64,000 nucleotides of DNA from contig NZ_FNVY01000002.1 of the NCBI RefSeq assembly GCF_900104595.1, positions 260,766-324,765 on the forward strand, given 5' to 3'. Position numbers and translations under genes: made by a program. Origin of the DNA: Enterococcus timonensis. GTDB lineage: Bacteria; Bacillota; Bacilli; Lactobacillales; Enterococcaceae. The notes beneath the pieces are model-generated. The model saw only the letters and a list, made by a program, of their open reading frames with translations. It ran no database searches and had not been told where the DNA came from. Below are positions 35,590-42,850 of this stretch, one piece after another (the stretch's first letter is position 1; every line of letters begins with the position of its first letter).

Positions 35590-37224
35590 ATGGAGAAAAG
35601 AAACACAACGGCCACTCAGCTTTCCCCGCAGGAAAAAATGGTCAGAGGATCCATTTGGATGAGTGCCGGAAATATTATTTCGCGGCTTTTAGGCGCGATT
35701 TATATTATTCCTTGGTACGCTTGGATGGGAGAAAACGGGCGAAATGCCAATAGTTTATTTACCATGGGATATAATATTTATGCGCTGTTTTTAATGATTT
35801 CCACAGCCGGCATTCCCAGTGCCATCGCCAAACAAATTTCACATTACAATTCGTTAAACGAATATAAAGTTTCGGCGCGTCTTTTTAAACAAGCACTGGT
35901 GTTAATGGGGGGCATCGGCGTAGTAGCAGCAGCAATCATGTACGCGGCCTCACCAATTTTAGCAGCGGGAAATCCTGATTTAATTCCGGTTATGCGCTCG
36001 TTGAGCGTGGCGGTTTTAATTTTTCCGATGATGAGTGCGGTGCGGGGATTTTTCCAAGGGAATCATGATATGATGCCCACCGCCATTTCACAAATTGTTG
36101 AACAAGTTGCCCGCGTTTTTTATATGTTGCTGACGACTTTTATCATTATGAAAGTCTTAGAAGGCGAGTACACGACAGCCGTTGTTCAATCGACATTTGC
36201 TGCTTTTATCGGGATGTTGGGAGCTGTCGGAGTTTTAATTTATTATTGGCTTAAACAAAAGCCGGTGTTTGATTATTTACAAGCCCACTCCGAAAATCAG
36301 CTGACGGTTTCCACGCGAAATTTATTTGTCAATATTGCCCGCGATGCGATTCCTTTTATTATTGTTGGCTCGGCGATTACGATTTTGAAAATTTTTGACC
36401 AATATACATTTTTCGGAATTATGAACACCTTCACCAATTATAGTCAAAATCAATTATACGAATTGTTTTCCGTCTTTTCGGCCAATCCTGATAAATTAAC
36501 TATGGTAGTCATTGCGCTGGCCACTTCGATTTCTTCCACCGCGCTACCGCTAATTTCGGAAGCTTATACTTTAAAAGATCACAAAGGTTTAGCCAAATTA
36601 ATTACCGACAACTTACAACTTTTTTGTTTCATTATGTTCCCAGCGACATTAGGGATGATTTCGCTAGCCTATCCGCTAAACACTTTATTTTATGAACCGA
36701 GTCGCCTCGGCAGCGCCGTTTTAATCGAGGCCTGCATTGTAGGAGTTATCATCGGTCTTTACATGCTAGTGTCATCAACGTTGCAAGGACTGGGCCATCA
36801 CTTAGCTACGTTAAAATATTTAGCCGCCGGATTTTTAGTAAAAATGGTTTTACAAGTGCCGTTTATTTATTTCTTTGAAGTTTACGGCCCTTTATTATCG
36901 ACGGCGCTAGGACTTTTATTGGCCGCCTTTTTCTCATTAAGAGATATTCACCGGATTAGTCATTTCAATGCCAAATTAACCCTTCGCCGCGGCGTGTTAA
37001 TTAGCTTGTTAAGTTTGGTGATGATGTTCGTTGTTTTACTCGCGCGCTTTGCCTTTTCATTTGTGTTGTCACCAGAACATAAATTAACGGCCTTTGTGTT
37101 AATTATTTTAGTGGCAGCCATTGGAGCAGGCGTCTATGGTTACTTAGCATTAAAATTGCGTTTAGCTGATAAATTAATCGGCAGTCGCGTAGCAAGTTTA
37201 CGTCGCAAATTGCATATTAAATAA
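35590..37224 (+). CDS. MOP-superfamily lipid flippase, MurJ/YtgP/SpoVB type
   Basis: 544 residues with about 14 membrane helices. The N-terminal SIWMSAGNIISRLLGAIYIIPWYAWMG and the following GYNIYALFLMISTAGIPSAIAKQIS are characteristic of the polysaccharide-biosynthesis (PST)/YtgP group that flips lipid II or other undecaprenyl-linked sugars. Internal symmetry is visible: FFQGNHDMMPTAISQIVEQV in the first half and TLQGLGHHLATLKYLAAGFLVK in the second. ATG 35590 has a weak ribosome site (GAAAGTTGG). In streptococci YtgP is an essential MurJ homologue; here the precise cargo is inferred. Confidence 0.85.
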   Translation: MEKRNTTATQLSPQEKMVRGSIWMSAGNIISRLLGAIYIIPWYAWMGENGRNANSLFTMGYNIYALFLMISTAGIPSAIAKQISHYNSLNEYKVSARLFKQALVLMGGIGVVAAAIMYAASPILAAGNPDLIPVMRSLSVAVLIFPMMSAVRGFFQGNHDMMPTAISQIVEQVARVFYMLLTTFIIMKVLEGEYTTAVVQSTFAAFIGMLGAVGVLIYYWLKQKPVFDYLQAHSENQLTVSTRNLFVNIARDAIPFIIVGSAITILKIFDQYTFFGIMNTFTNYSQNQLYELFSVFSANPDKLTMVVIALATSISSTALPLISEAYTLKDHKGLAKLITDNLQLFCFIMFPATLGMISLAYPLNTLFYEPSRLGSAVLIEACIVGVIIGLYMLVSSTLQGLGHHLATLKYLAAGFLVKMVLQVPFIYFFEVYGPLLSTALGLLLAAFFSLRDIHRISHFNAKLTLRRGVLISLLSLVMMFVVLLARFAFSFVLSPEHKLTAFVLIILVAAIGAGVYGYLALKLRLADKLIGSRVASLRRKLHIK

Positions 37225-37228
37225 ATCA

Positions 37229-37257
37229 AAAAGCAGGAAATTTTCCTGCTTTTTTTG
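37229..37257 (+). terminator. Terminator of the flippase gene
   Basis: AAAGCAGGAAA paired with TTTCCTGCTTT, ending in T7. Confidence 0.88.
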
Positions 37258-37271
37258 TAGGGGGAAAGCAA

Positions 37272-37985
37272 ATGCGCTTAGATCGTTTTTTAACGGAAAC
37301 TAAAGTGGGCAGTCGTTCCGAAGTGAAAAAATTTATAAAAAAAGGGCAAGTCACCGTAAATGGACAAGTTGAAAAAAATATTGGCGCTCAAATTGACGAA
37401 AATAATGCCCAAGTAGAGTTTCAAGGGGAAAAATTACATTATGAAAAATTCGTTTATTATTTACTTCATAAGCCCCAAGGAGTAGTCTCGGCGACAAAAG
37501 ACGCGCAAAAAACGGTGCTGGATTTATTATTGGAAAAAGATCAGCGCGGCGACATTTTCCCGGTGGGGCGTTTAGATAAAGATACCGAGGGCTTATTATT
37601 ATTGACGAACGACGGCAAGTTGGCCCATGATTTGCTCAGCCCGAAAAAACATGTGGAAAAAGAATATTTTGCCAAAATAAATGGACTAGTCACTGAAGAA
37701 ACGATTGCTTTTTTTGCTGGTGGCATGACGCTTAAAGAAGATGAAAATATTTCTCCTAGCCAATTAAAAATTGTAGCAGTCGATCAAAAGGTGCAAACAT
37801 CAGAAATTTTGTTAATCATTCATGAAGGGAAATTCCATCAAGTGAAGCGGATGTTTCATAAAGTGGGGATGGAAGTGACTTACTTAAAACGCGTGCGGAT
37901 GGGCACTTTAACACTAGGACAATTGGCTCAAGGGCAATATCGCGTGTTAAGTGAAAAAGAAATGGAACCATTAAAAAACAATTGA
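37272..37985 (+). CDS. rRNA pseudouridine synthase, RsuA/RluB family
   Basis: 237 residues. An N-terminal S4 RNA-binding domain (MRLDRFLTETKVGSRSEVKKFIKKGQVTVNG, about 1-31), then the synthase domain with the catalytic Asp in GRLDKDTEGLLLLTNDG and the KEYFAKINGLV and EGKFHQVKRMFHKVG blocks. It isomerises a uridine in rRNA (position 516 of 16S for RsuA). ATG 37272 follows GGGGGAAAG. Site specificity among RsuA/RluB/RluE paralogues is not certain. Confidence 0.9.
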   Translation: MRLDRFLTETKVGSRSEVKKFIKKGQVTVNGQVEKNIGAQIDENNAQVEFQGEKLHYEKFVYYLLHKPQGVVSATKDAQKTVLDLLLEKDQRGDIFPVGRLDKDTEGLLLLTNDGKLAHDLLSPKKHVEKEYFAKINGLVTEETIAFFAGGMTLKEDENISPSQLKIVAVDQKVQTSEILLIIHEGKFHQVKRMFHKVGMEVTYLKRVRMGTLTLGQLAQGQYRVLSEKEMEPLKNN

Positions 37986-37990
37986 ATACA

Positions 37991-38027
37991 AGAAAAGCCA
38001 CTAGTCGCTTGACTAATGGCTTTTTTT
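37991..38027 (+). terminator. Terminator of the pseudouridine synthase gene
   Basis: AAAAGCCA-TAGTC, loop GCTT, GACTA-TGGC, then T7; one internal mismatch. Confidence 0.88.
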
Positions 38028-38078
38028 AAAACAAAAAACCGCCTGATTCCACTCAGACGGTTAGAAAGGAGTTTATTT

Positions 38079-38100
38079 ACTTTGGAGGAGTAAATAAATG
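38079..38100 (+). promoter_or_regulatory. Shine-Dalgarno presented in a hairpin loop
   Basis: TTTATTTAC and GTAAATAAA form a perfect 9-bp stem (about 38072-38080 and 38090-38098). The 9-base loop TTTGGAGGA contains the complete ribosome site of the 11-codon ORF starting at 38098. The A of its ATG is the last base of the stem. Confidence 0.55.
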
Positions 38101-38133
38101 AAGAAAAAAAGTGTTAGGGTTTTGTTGGTATGA
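38098..38133 (+). CDS. Possible 11-codon ORF (MKKKSVRVLLV)
   Basis: ATG 38098 with GGAGGAG upstream, stop TGA 38131-38133. Very short, basic then hydrophobic. Not recognised. No clear promoter is seen between the preceding terminator (38027) and this ORF. It could be a leader peptide or chance. The rest of the 37986-38390 gap holds the oad promoter/cre site and an inverted repeat TGACA-N5-TGTCA (38258-38272), possibly an operator. Confidence 0.25.
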   Translation: MKKKSVRVLLV

Positions 38134-38334
38134 ATATAGTATAGCGAGAAATTTTGAAGAAAGTGTGAAAGAAGTTGTAGGAAATCTTTACGATTGAAAA
38201 AAATAGTTTTTTTATTTGGAACGTTTGAACTTTCAAAAATTAATAAATAACGCCAGGTGACAAGACCTGTCAACTTCTTGATAGTAAAAAGCTTTTAAAA
38301 AAGAGTATTCGTGGCTTTTTTGGAGAAGTTTCTA

Positions 38335-38340
38335 TATAAT
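38335..38340 (+). promoter_or_regulatory. -10 element of the oxaloacetate decarboxylase operon
   Basis: TATAAT with a poor -35 (TGGCTT at 38312-38317), 50 bases before the first gene. The weak -35 suggests an activator or inducer-dependent promoter. Confidence 0.65.
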
Positions 38341-38343
38341 TGT

Positions 38344-38357
38344 AGAAAACGGTAACA
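38344..38357 (+). promoter_or_regulatory. Catabolite-responsive element (cre) overlapping oad transcription start
   Basis: AGAAAACGGTAACA matches the cre consensus WGWAARCGYTWWCW at 13 of 14 positions. It starts four bases after the -10, where CcpA binding would block transcription when glucose is present. Confidence 0.7.
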
Positions 38358-38390
38358 CCTTTAAAAAATAAAAATTTGCGGAGGCGGATG

Positions 38391-38747
38391 ATGAAAATTT
38401 TTTTTGAAAAATGGTTCCGGAAAAAAAGTTCAGAAGAAATTCCAGAAGTTCCAATTGAAAAAAATCCGATTAGATCGGTAGAAAAAAAAGTAGACGAAAG
38501 GTGGCAAGAAATTCCATTATATATTGAAGTTTCAGAGGAAGAAAAAAGCTTGGTGGCCGTTGTTGCCGCCAGTGTCGCAAGTTCACTGAAAAACGAGACC
38601 GCACTTTCAATCAAAAATATTCGAAAAAAAAATCCGGAAGCGCAGGCGGTTAGTTTGATTGCCGCCGCCTTGGCCGCTGAAATAAATCCAAACAGTCAAT
38701 TTGTTATAAAAAAAATTTATCAAAAGAAAGGTGAGCGCGATGCTTAG
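38391..38747 (+). CDS. Oxaloacetate decarboxylase small subunit, OadH-like
   Basis: 118 residues. N-terminal basic/aromatic stretch KIFFEKWFRKKSS, an acidic linker, then a conserved-looking helical block VSEEEKSLVAVVAASVASSLKNETALSIKNIRKKNPEA and QAVSLIAAALAAEI. Enterococcal and lactococcal OAD operons begin with a gamma-like subunit named OadH that precedes the biotin carrier; position and composition fit. ATG 38391 has the best spacing from GGAGG; ATG 38388 is also possible. It overlaps the next gene by eight bases. Named mainly by context. Confidence 0.6.
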   Translation: MKIFFEKWFRKKSSEEIPEVPIEKNPIRSVEKKVDERWQEIPLYIEVSEEEKSLVAVVAASVASSLKNETALSIKNIRKKNPEAQAVSLIAAALAAEINPNSQFVIKKIYQKKGERDA

Positions 38748-39150
38748 AAAATTTAAAATCAATATCGATGGCAAAGAATATTTAGTAGAAATGGAGGAAA
38801 TTACTGAAGGAGGACAGCCAGTAAATGTGGCAGCTGGTCCTGTTGCGCCAGTCGCGCCCGTTACACCCGTTACAACCGCCGCACCAGTCGCACCAGTCAC
38901 ACCCACGGCACCTGCATCCGTTCCAAAAACTACCAGCGGTAAAGTTATGAGGGCGCCAATGCCCGGCACGATTTTGAAAATTTTGGTGGAATCTGGAAGT
39001 TCAGTGAAAAAAAATCAACCTCTCTTAATTCTCGAAGCTATGAAAATGGAAAATGAAATTGTCGCTGAAGAAGATGCGGTTATCGGTGAAATTTTTGTTA
39101 TTCCTAATCAAGTCGTCAAAGCCGACGATGTGCTTTTATCTTTTAGCTAA
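38740..39150 (+). CDS. Biotin carrier subunit of oxaloacetate decarboxylase (OadD-like)
   Basis: 136 residues. N-terminal beta segment (RKFKINIDGKEYLVEMEE), an Ala/Pro/Val/Thr-rich flexible linker of about 30 residues (VAPVAPVTPVTTAAPVAPV), then a biotinyl domain VMRAPMPGTILKILVESGSSV with the biotinylation motif EAMKMENEI; the Lys between the Mets is the attachment site. It shuttles carboxyl-biotin between the transferase (alpha) and the membrane decarboxylase (beta). ATG 38740 is preferred over GTG 38731, which overlaps the AAAGGTG site. A separate carrier is the arrangement used in lactic acid bacteria. Confidence 0.9.
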   Translation: MLRKFKINIDGKEYLVEMEEITEGGQPVNVAAGPVAPVAPVTPVTTAAPVAPVTPTAPASVPKTTSGKVMRAPMPGTILKILVESGSSVKKNQPLLILEAMKMENEIVAEEDAVIGEIFVIPNQVVKADDVLLSFS

Positions 39151-39178
39151 AAAATAATTTACGCAAGGAGGTTTTTGT

Positions 39179-40300
39179 TTGGACACTTTAATTCAAGGTA
39201 TCACCTCAATTTCCCTAGGCCAAATCGTTATGATGGTGATTGGCGGGGTGCTCATTTACCTAGGGATAAAAAAAGAATACGAACCAACATTATTAGTGCC
39301 CATGGGTCTCGGGACAATCTTAGTGAATTTTCCTGGCAGTGGCGTCTTAACGCAAACTATTTCGGGTAGTGAGCAAGTAGGTGTTTTTAATATTTTATTT
39401 GACGCCGGGATTGGCACGGAATTATTTCCATTACTGATTTTTATTGGCATCGGGGCGATGATTGATTTCGGCCCGCTGTTGCAAAATCCATTTATGCTGA
39501 TGTTTGGCGCTGCCGCCCAGTTCGGTATTTTCTTTACAATTATTATTGCTGTACTTTTTGGTTTTGATTTAAAAGAAGCTGCGACAATTGGAATTATCGG
39601 GGCCGCCGATGGACCCACGGCAATTTATGTTTCTAATACATTGGCCAAAGAGCTGATCGGACCGATTACAGTGGCCGCTTATTCTTATATGGCGTTAGTG
39701 CCGATTATCCAGCCGATTGCCATTAAAGCTGTCACTACCAAAAAAGAACGACAAATTCGCATGCACTACAAAGCAAGCTCCGTTTCAAAAACGACCCGCA
39801 TTTTATTTCCGATTATTATTACGATGGTGGCCGGTTTTATTGCTCCGATTTCGTTACCGCTAGTGGGCTTTTTGATGTTTGGTAATTTATTGCGGGAGTG
39901 TGGCGTGCTAGACAGACTTTCAAATTCCGCGCAAAATGAATTAGTGAATATCGTCAGCATTCTTTTAGGACTGACGGTTTCATTTAAAATGCAAGCTGAT
40001 GAATTTCTCAACTGGAAAACGATTATGATTATTTTGTTTGGTTTAGTTGCTTTTATTATGGATTCCGTTGGGGGCGTCTTGTTTGCCAAATTGCTAAATC
40101 TTTTCCGCAAAGAAAAAATCAATCCCATGATTGGTGCGGCCGGTATTTCGGCTTTTCCAATGTCTAGTCGGGTCATTCAAAAAATGGCCATTAAAGAAGA
40201 TCCGCAAAATTTTATTTTAATGTATGCAGTAGGAGCCAATGTTTCCGGTCAAATCGCCTCGGTTATTGCCGGCGGTTTAGTGTTAGCATTTTTTGCCTAG
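39179..40300 (+). CDS. oadB: Oxaloacetate decarboxylase beta subunit (Na+ pump)
   Basis: 373 residues, about ten membrane helices. The beta-subunit hallmark is visible in GIIGAADGPTAIYVSNTLAKEL, containing the conserved Asp used in Na+ translocation, and in the ending PMSSRVIQKMAIKEDPQNFILMYAVGANVSGQI. It decarboxylates carboxybiotin and exports Na+. Start is TTG 39179 with AAGGAGG seven bases upstream. It sits between the biotin carrier and the small gamma-like ORF. Confidence 0.94.
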   Translation: MDTLIQGITSISLGQIVMMVIGGVLIYLGIKKEYEPTLLVPMGLGTILVNFPGSGVLTQTISGSEQVGVFNILFDAGIGTELFPLLIFIGIGAMIDFGPLLQNPFMLMFGAAAQFGIFFTIIIAVLFGFDLKEAATIGIIGAADGPTAIYVSNTLAKELIGPITVAAYSYMALVPIIQPIAIKAVTTKKERQIRMHYKASSVSKTTRILFPIIITMVAGFIAPISLPLVGFLMFGNLLRECGVLDRLSNSAQNELVNIVSILLGLTVSFKMQADEFLNWKTIMIILFGLVAFIMDSVGGVLFAKLLNLFRKEKINPMIGAAGISAFPMSSRVIQKMAIKEDPQNFILMYAVGANVSGQIASVIAGGLVLAFFA

Positions 40301-40314
40301 AGAGGATGAGCTAA

Positions 40315-40455
40315 ATGACAGAAAATTTAAAATCAGCCTTTGAACTTTTAGTTTTTGGTTGGGGCGGCGTCTTTTTAGTTTTATTTATTTTATATTTATT
40401 TTCAAAATTACTTTTAAAAATATTTCCAGTAAAAAAAGAAAAAGGGAGCGATTGA
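40315..40455 (+). CDS. Small membrane subunit of oxaloacetate decarboxylase (OadG-like, 46 aa)
   Basis: ATG 40315 to TGA 40453-40455 with GAGGATGAG upstream. 46 residues: a short polar start (TENLKSAFE), one hydrophobic helix LLVFGWGGVFLVLFILYLFSKLLL (about 11-34), and a basic tail KIFPVKKEKGSD. This is the shape of OadG/gamma subunits, whose single helix anchors the complex. It is one base from the alpha-subunit start (TGATGTG junction). It is easily missed because of its length. Confidence 0.72.
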   Translation: MTENLKSAFELLVFGWGGVFLVLFILYLFSKLLLKIFPVKKEKGSD

Positions 40456-40456
40456 T

Positions 40457-41848
40457 GTGCCAAAAATTCGCTTTGTAGAAACAGTTTTACGCGATGGACA
40501 ACAAAGTTTAATCGCCACTCGCATGCCGATTTCTGATATGTTGCCGATTTTAGATGTGATGGATCAAGCAGGTTATCACGCGTTAGAAATGTGGGGCGGG
40601 GCAACTTTTGATTCATGTCTTCGGTTTTTAGATGAAGACCCGTGGGAACGTCTGCGGCAAATCCGCGCCCAAGTAAAAAATACTAAGTTACAAATGCTTT
40701 TGCGAGGACAAAATTTATTAGGCTACAAAAATTATGCTGACGATGTAGTGACTGAATTTGTAAAAAAATCCGTCGAAAATGGGATTGATATTATTCGAAT
40801 TTTTGATGCTTTAAATGACGTCAGAAATTTACAGACGGCTATTACGGCCACTAAAGAAGCGGGCGGACATTGTCAAACGGCAATTTCTTATACGACTAGT
40901 GATTTTCATACGATGGATTATTTTGTGAATTTAGCTAGCCAAATGGCAGAAGCTGGCGCCGATTCGATTTGTATTAAAGATATGGCCGGCGTTTTGACAC
41001 CAGAAGCGGGCTTTGAATTAGTAACTCGCTTGAAAGATCGCTTAATCTTGCCGATTGATGTTCACACCCACGCCACTTCGGGAATTGCTGAGATGACTTA
41101 TTTAAAAGTTGCCGAAGCTGGAGCAGACATTATCGATACGGCGATTTCTTCTTTTGCCGGCGGATCCAGCCAACCAGCCACGGAATCTATGGCGATTGCT
41201 TTAGAAAGTTTAGGCTTTGAAACCGGATTGAAGATGGACAAAGTAGCTAAAATTGCTGAACATTTTAATCCCGTCCGCGACCGTTTCCGAAAATCCGGTA
41301 TTTTAAATCCTAAAGTAAAAGATATTGAACCGAAAACTTTGTTATATAAAGTGCCAGGCGGGATGTTGTCAAATTTACTCAATCAATTAACCGAAAGTAA
41401 TTTGCAAGACCGCTATGACGATGTGTTAAAAGAAGTGCCGAAAGTGCGGGCCGACCTTGGCTATCCGCCGCTAGTTACCCCAATGTCTCAAATGGTGGGA
41501 ACCCAAGCGTTAATGAATGTTCTTTCCGGCGAGCGCTATAAAATGGTTCCTAATGAAATTAAAGATTATGTCAAAGGTTTGTATGGCCGACCAAGTGCGC
41601 CGTTAAATCCCGAGGTCGTAAAAAAAATAATTGGCGATGAAAAACCAATTACGGTGCGTCCCGCTGATTTATTAGCGCCGCAACTGCCGGTCTTTACTGA
41701 AGAAATTAAACCTTACGCCAAATCAATGGAAGATATTTTACTGTACGCTCTTTTTCCTAAACAAGGAAAAGATTTTCTCGGGCGCCGCGAAGATAAATTT
41801 TACGATGTGCCTGTCCAAAAAATAAACGTCACTTTTGCTACGGAATAA
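40457..41848 (+). CDS. oadA: Oxaloacetate decarboxylase alpha subunit (carboxyltransferase)
   Basis: 463 residues. Carboxyltransferase TIM barrel: VETVLRDGQQSLIATRM, MWGGATFDSCLRFLDEDPWERLR, IRIFDALNDVRN, ICIKDMAGVLTPE and DVHTHATSG (metal-binding His). The PYC-OADA domain follows (NQLTESNLQDRYDDVLKEVPKVRADLGYPPLVTPMSQMVG). It lacks a fused biotin domain, consistent with the separate carrier upstream. It moves the carboxyl group of oxaloacetate to biotin, leaving pyruvate. Start GTG 40457 with GGGAGCG; the overlapping ATG is out of frame. No citrate lyase genes are nearby, so oxaloacetate must come from another source. Confidence 0.94.
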   Translation: MPKIRFVETVLRDGQQSLIATRMPISDMLPILDVMDQAGYHALEMWGGATFDSCLRFLDEDPWERLRQIRAQVKNTKLQMLLRGQNLLGYKNYADDVVTEFVKKSVENGIDIIRIFDALNDVRNLQTAITATKEAGGHCQTAISYTTSDFHTMDYFVNLASQMAEAGADSICIKDMAGVLTPEAGFELVTRLKDRLILPIDVHTHATSGIAEMTYLKVAEAGADIIDTAISSFAGGSSQPATESMAIALESLGFETGLKMDKVAKIAEHFNPVRDRFRKSGILNPKVKDIEPKTLLYKVPGGMLSNLLNQLTESNLQDRYDDVLKEVPKVRADLGYPPLVTPMSQMVGTQALMNVLSGERYKMVPNEIKDYVKGLYGRPSAPLNPEVVKKIIGDEKPITVRPADLLAPQLPVFTEEIKPYAKSMEDILLYALFPKQGKDFLGRREDKFYDVPVQKINVTFATE

Positions 41849-41890
41849 ATAAAAAAAGCCGAGTCAATTTAATTTGACTCGGTTTTTTTA
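41849..41890. terminator. Bidirectional terminator between oad operon and the dehydratase gene
   Basis: CCGAGTCAA/TTGACTCGG around a short A/T loop, A-run before and T7 after; used from both directions. Confidence 0.92.
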
Positions 41891-42747
41891 GCCTGCTTAT
41901 TTTCTTGACTAAACTGATGCATTAATTGTGGCAATAATTCACTGATGTGCGTGGGTAAGGCGACATAATTATTTGCGGCAATTCTTTCGGCAGCATAACT
42001 ATGAATAAAAACGGCCGCTGTCACTGTATCAATGAAATTTTGTCCGGCCCAATCTTTAGTAAATTGTCCTAGAAAACTAGCAATAATTCCAGCTAAAGTA
42101 TCACCCATGCCACCTGTAGCTTGCGCGGGAGTACCTAATGGATTTTCCAGTATTTTTTCTTGCCATAAAATCTGCGTGTGATGACTTTTTAAAACAATCA
42201 AAGCTCCGAGTTTTTGTTGGGCCGCTAGATTATTAGTTGCCGTTTGTTCTTTAATTTTTAGTCCAGAAAGACGTTGCCACTCCATGGCGTGGGGGGTAAA
42301 AATAACTTTTTTAGGATAACTCAATTCAAATCCTCCGCCACCAAATAAAGAAATTGCCGAACCGTCAATGACTAAATATTGATTTTCATTTTGCATTGAT
42401 AAGACCAAGTGTAAAATATCAGCAGCTTTTAGACTTTCACTAAGACCAGGACCGACCACGACAACTTCAGCTGTTTTTAGTTGCTGAGTTAAAGAATCAA
42501 AATCGGTAAAATCAATCGTCATAGCTTCTGGCACTGCACAACGCAAACTTGAGCGGACCGTTTGATCAGTTGCACAAGTCACCAAACCTGCTCCAGCAAA
42601 AACACAAGCTTTGGTAGCTAAAATAATGGCTCCGCCAAATTCCGCAGATCCTCCTACTAACAGCACCCGACCAAAAGTTCCTTTATGAGAATTTTCCGGG
42701 CGCGGTTGAATGACTTTTGTTAAAATATTTTCTGAAATTATCTCCAT
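41869..42747 (-). CDS. nnrD: ADP-dependent NAD(P)H-hydrate dehydratase (CARKD/YjeF C-terminal type)
   Basis: 292 residues. Ribokinase-like fold with SHKGTFGRVLLVGGSAEFGGAIILATKAC (about 18-46), VVGPGLSES, FTPHAMEWQRLSG and the nucleotide-binding Gly loop ATGGMGDTLAGIIASFLGQF. It dehydrates damaged NADHX/NADPHX back to NAD(P)H. The epimerase half (YjeF N-terminal domain), fused in many bacteria, is absent here and would be separate. Start ATG 42747 is preferred over GTG 42750 by spacing from GAGGTG. Single gene, divergent from pepV. Confidence 0.9.
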   Translation of the reverse strand: MEIISENILTKVIQPRPENSHKGTFGRVLLVGGSAEFGGAIILATKACVFAGAGLVTCATDQTVRSSLRCAVPEAMTIDFTDFDSLTQQLKTAEVVVVGPGLSESLKAADILHLVLSMQNENQYLVIDGSAISLFGGGGFELSYPKKVIFTPHAMEWQRLSGLKIKEQTATNNLAAQQKLGALIVLKSHHTQILWQEKILENPLGTPAQATGGMGDTLAGIIASFLGQFTKDWAGQNFIDTVTAAVFIHSYAAERIAANNYVALPTHISELLPQLMHQFSQENKQAKKTESN

Positions 42748-42812
42748 CACTAATCACCTCACCTTCATTATAAACTAGTGCAAGGTTTTTGCCTTTTAAC
42801 TTTCCTAAAAAA

Positions 42813-42821
42813 TGGTATCAT
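42813..42821 (+). promoter_or_regulatory. Extended -10 promoter of pepV
   Basis: TGG-TATCAT (42813-42821), no convincing -35, 30 bases before the start. Confidence 0.55.
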
Positions 42822-42850
42822 AGGAGAGAAAAGAAAAAGGAGTGGATAAT

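Noticed and set aside
38073..38273. Minus-strand 66-codon ORF with a TTGACA-like -35 upstream
   Set aside because: The -10 (TTATTT) is poor, no ribosome site, and the peptide is low-complexity Phe/Leu/Tyr; probably chance.
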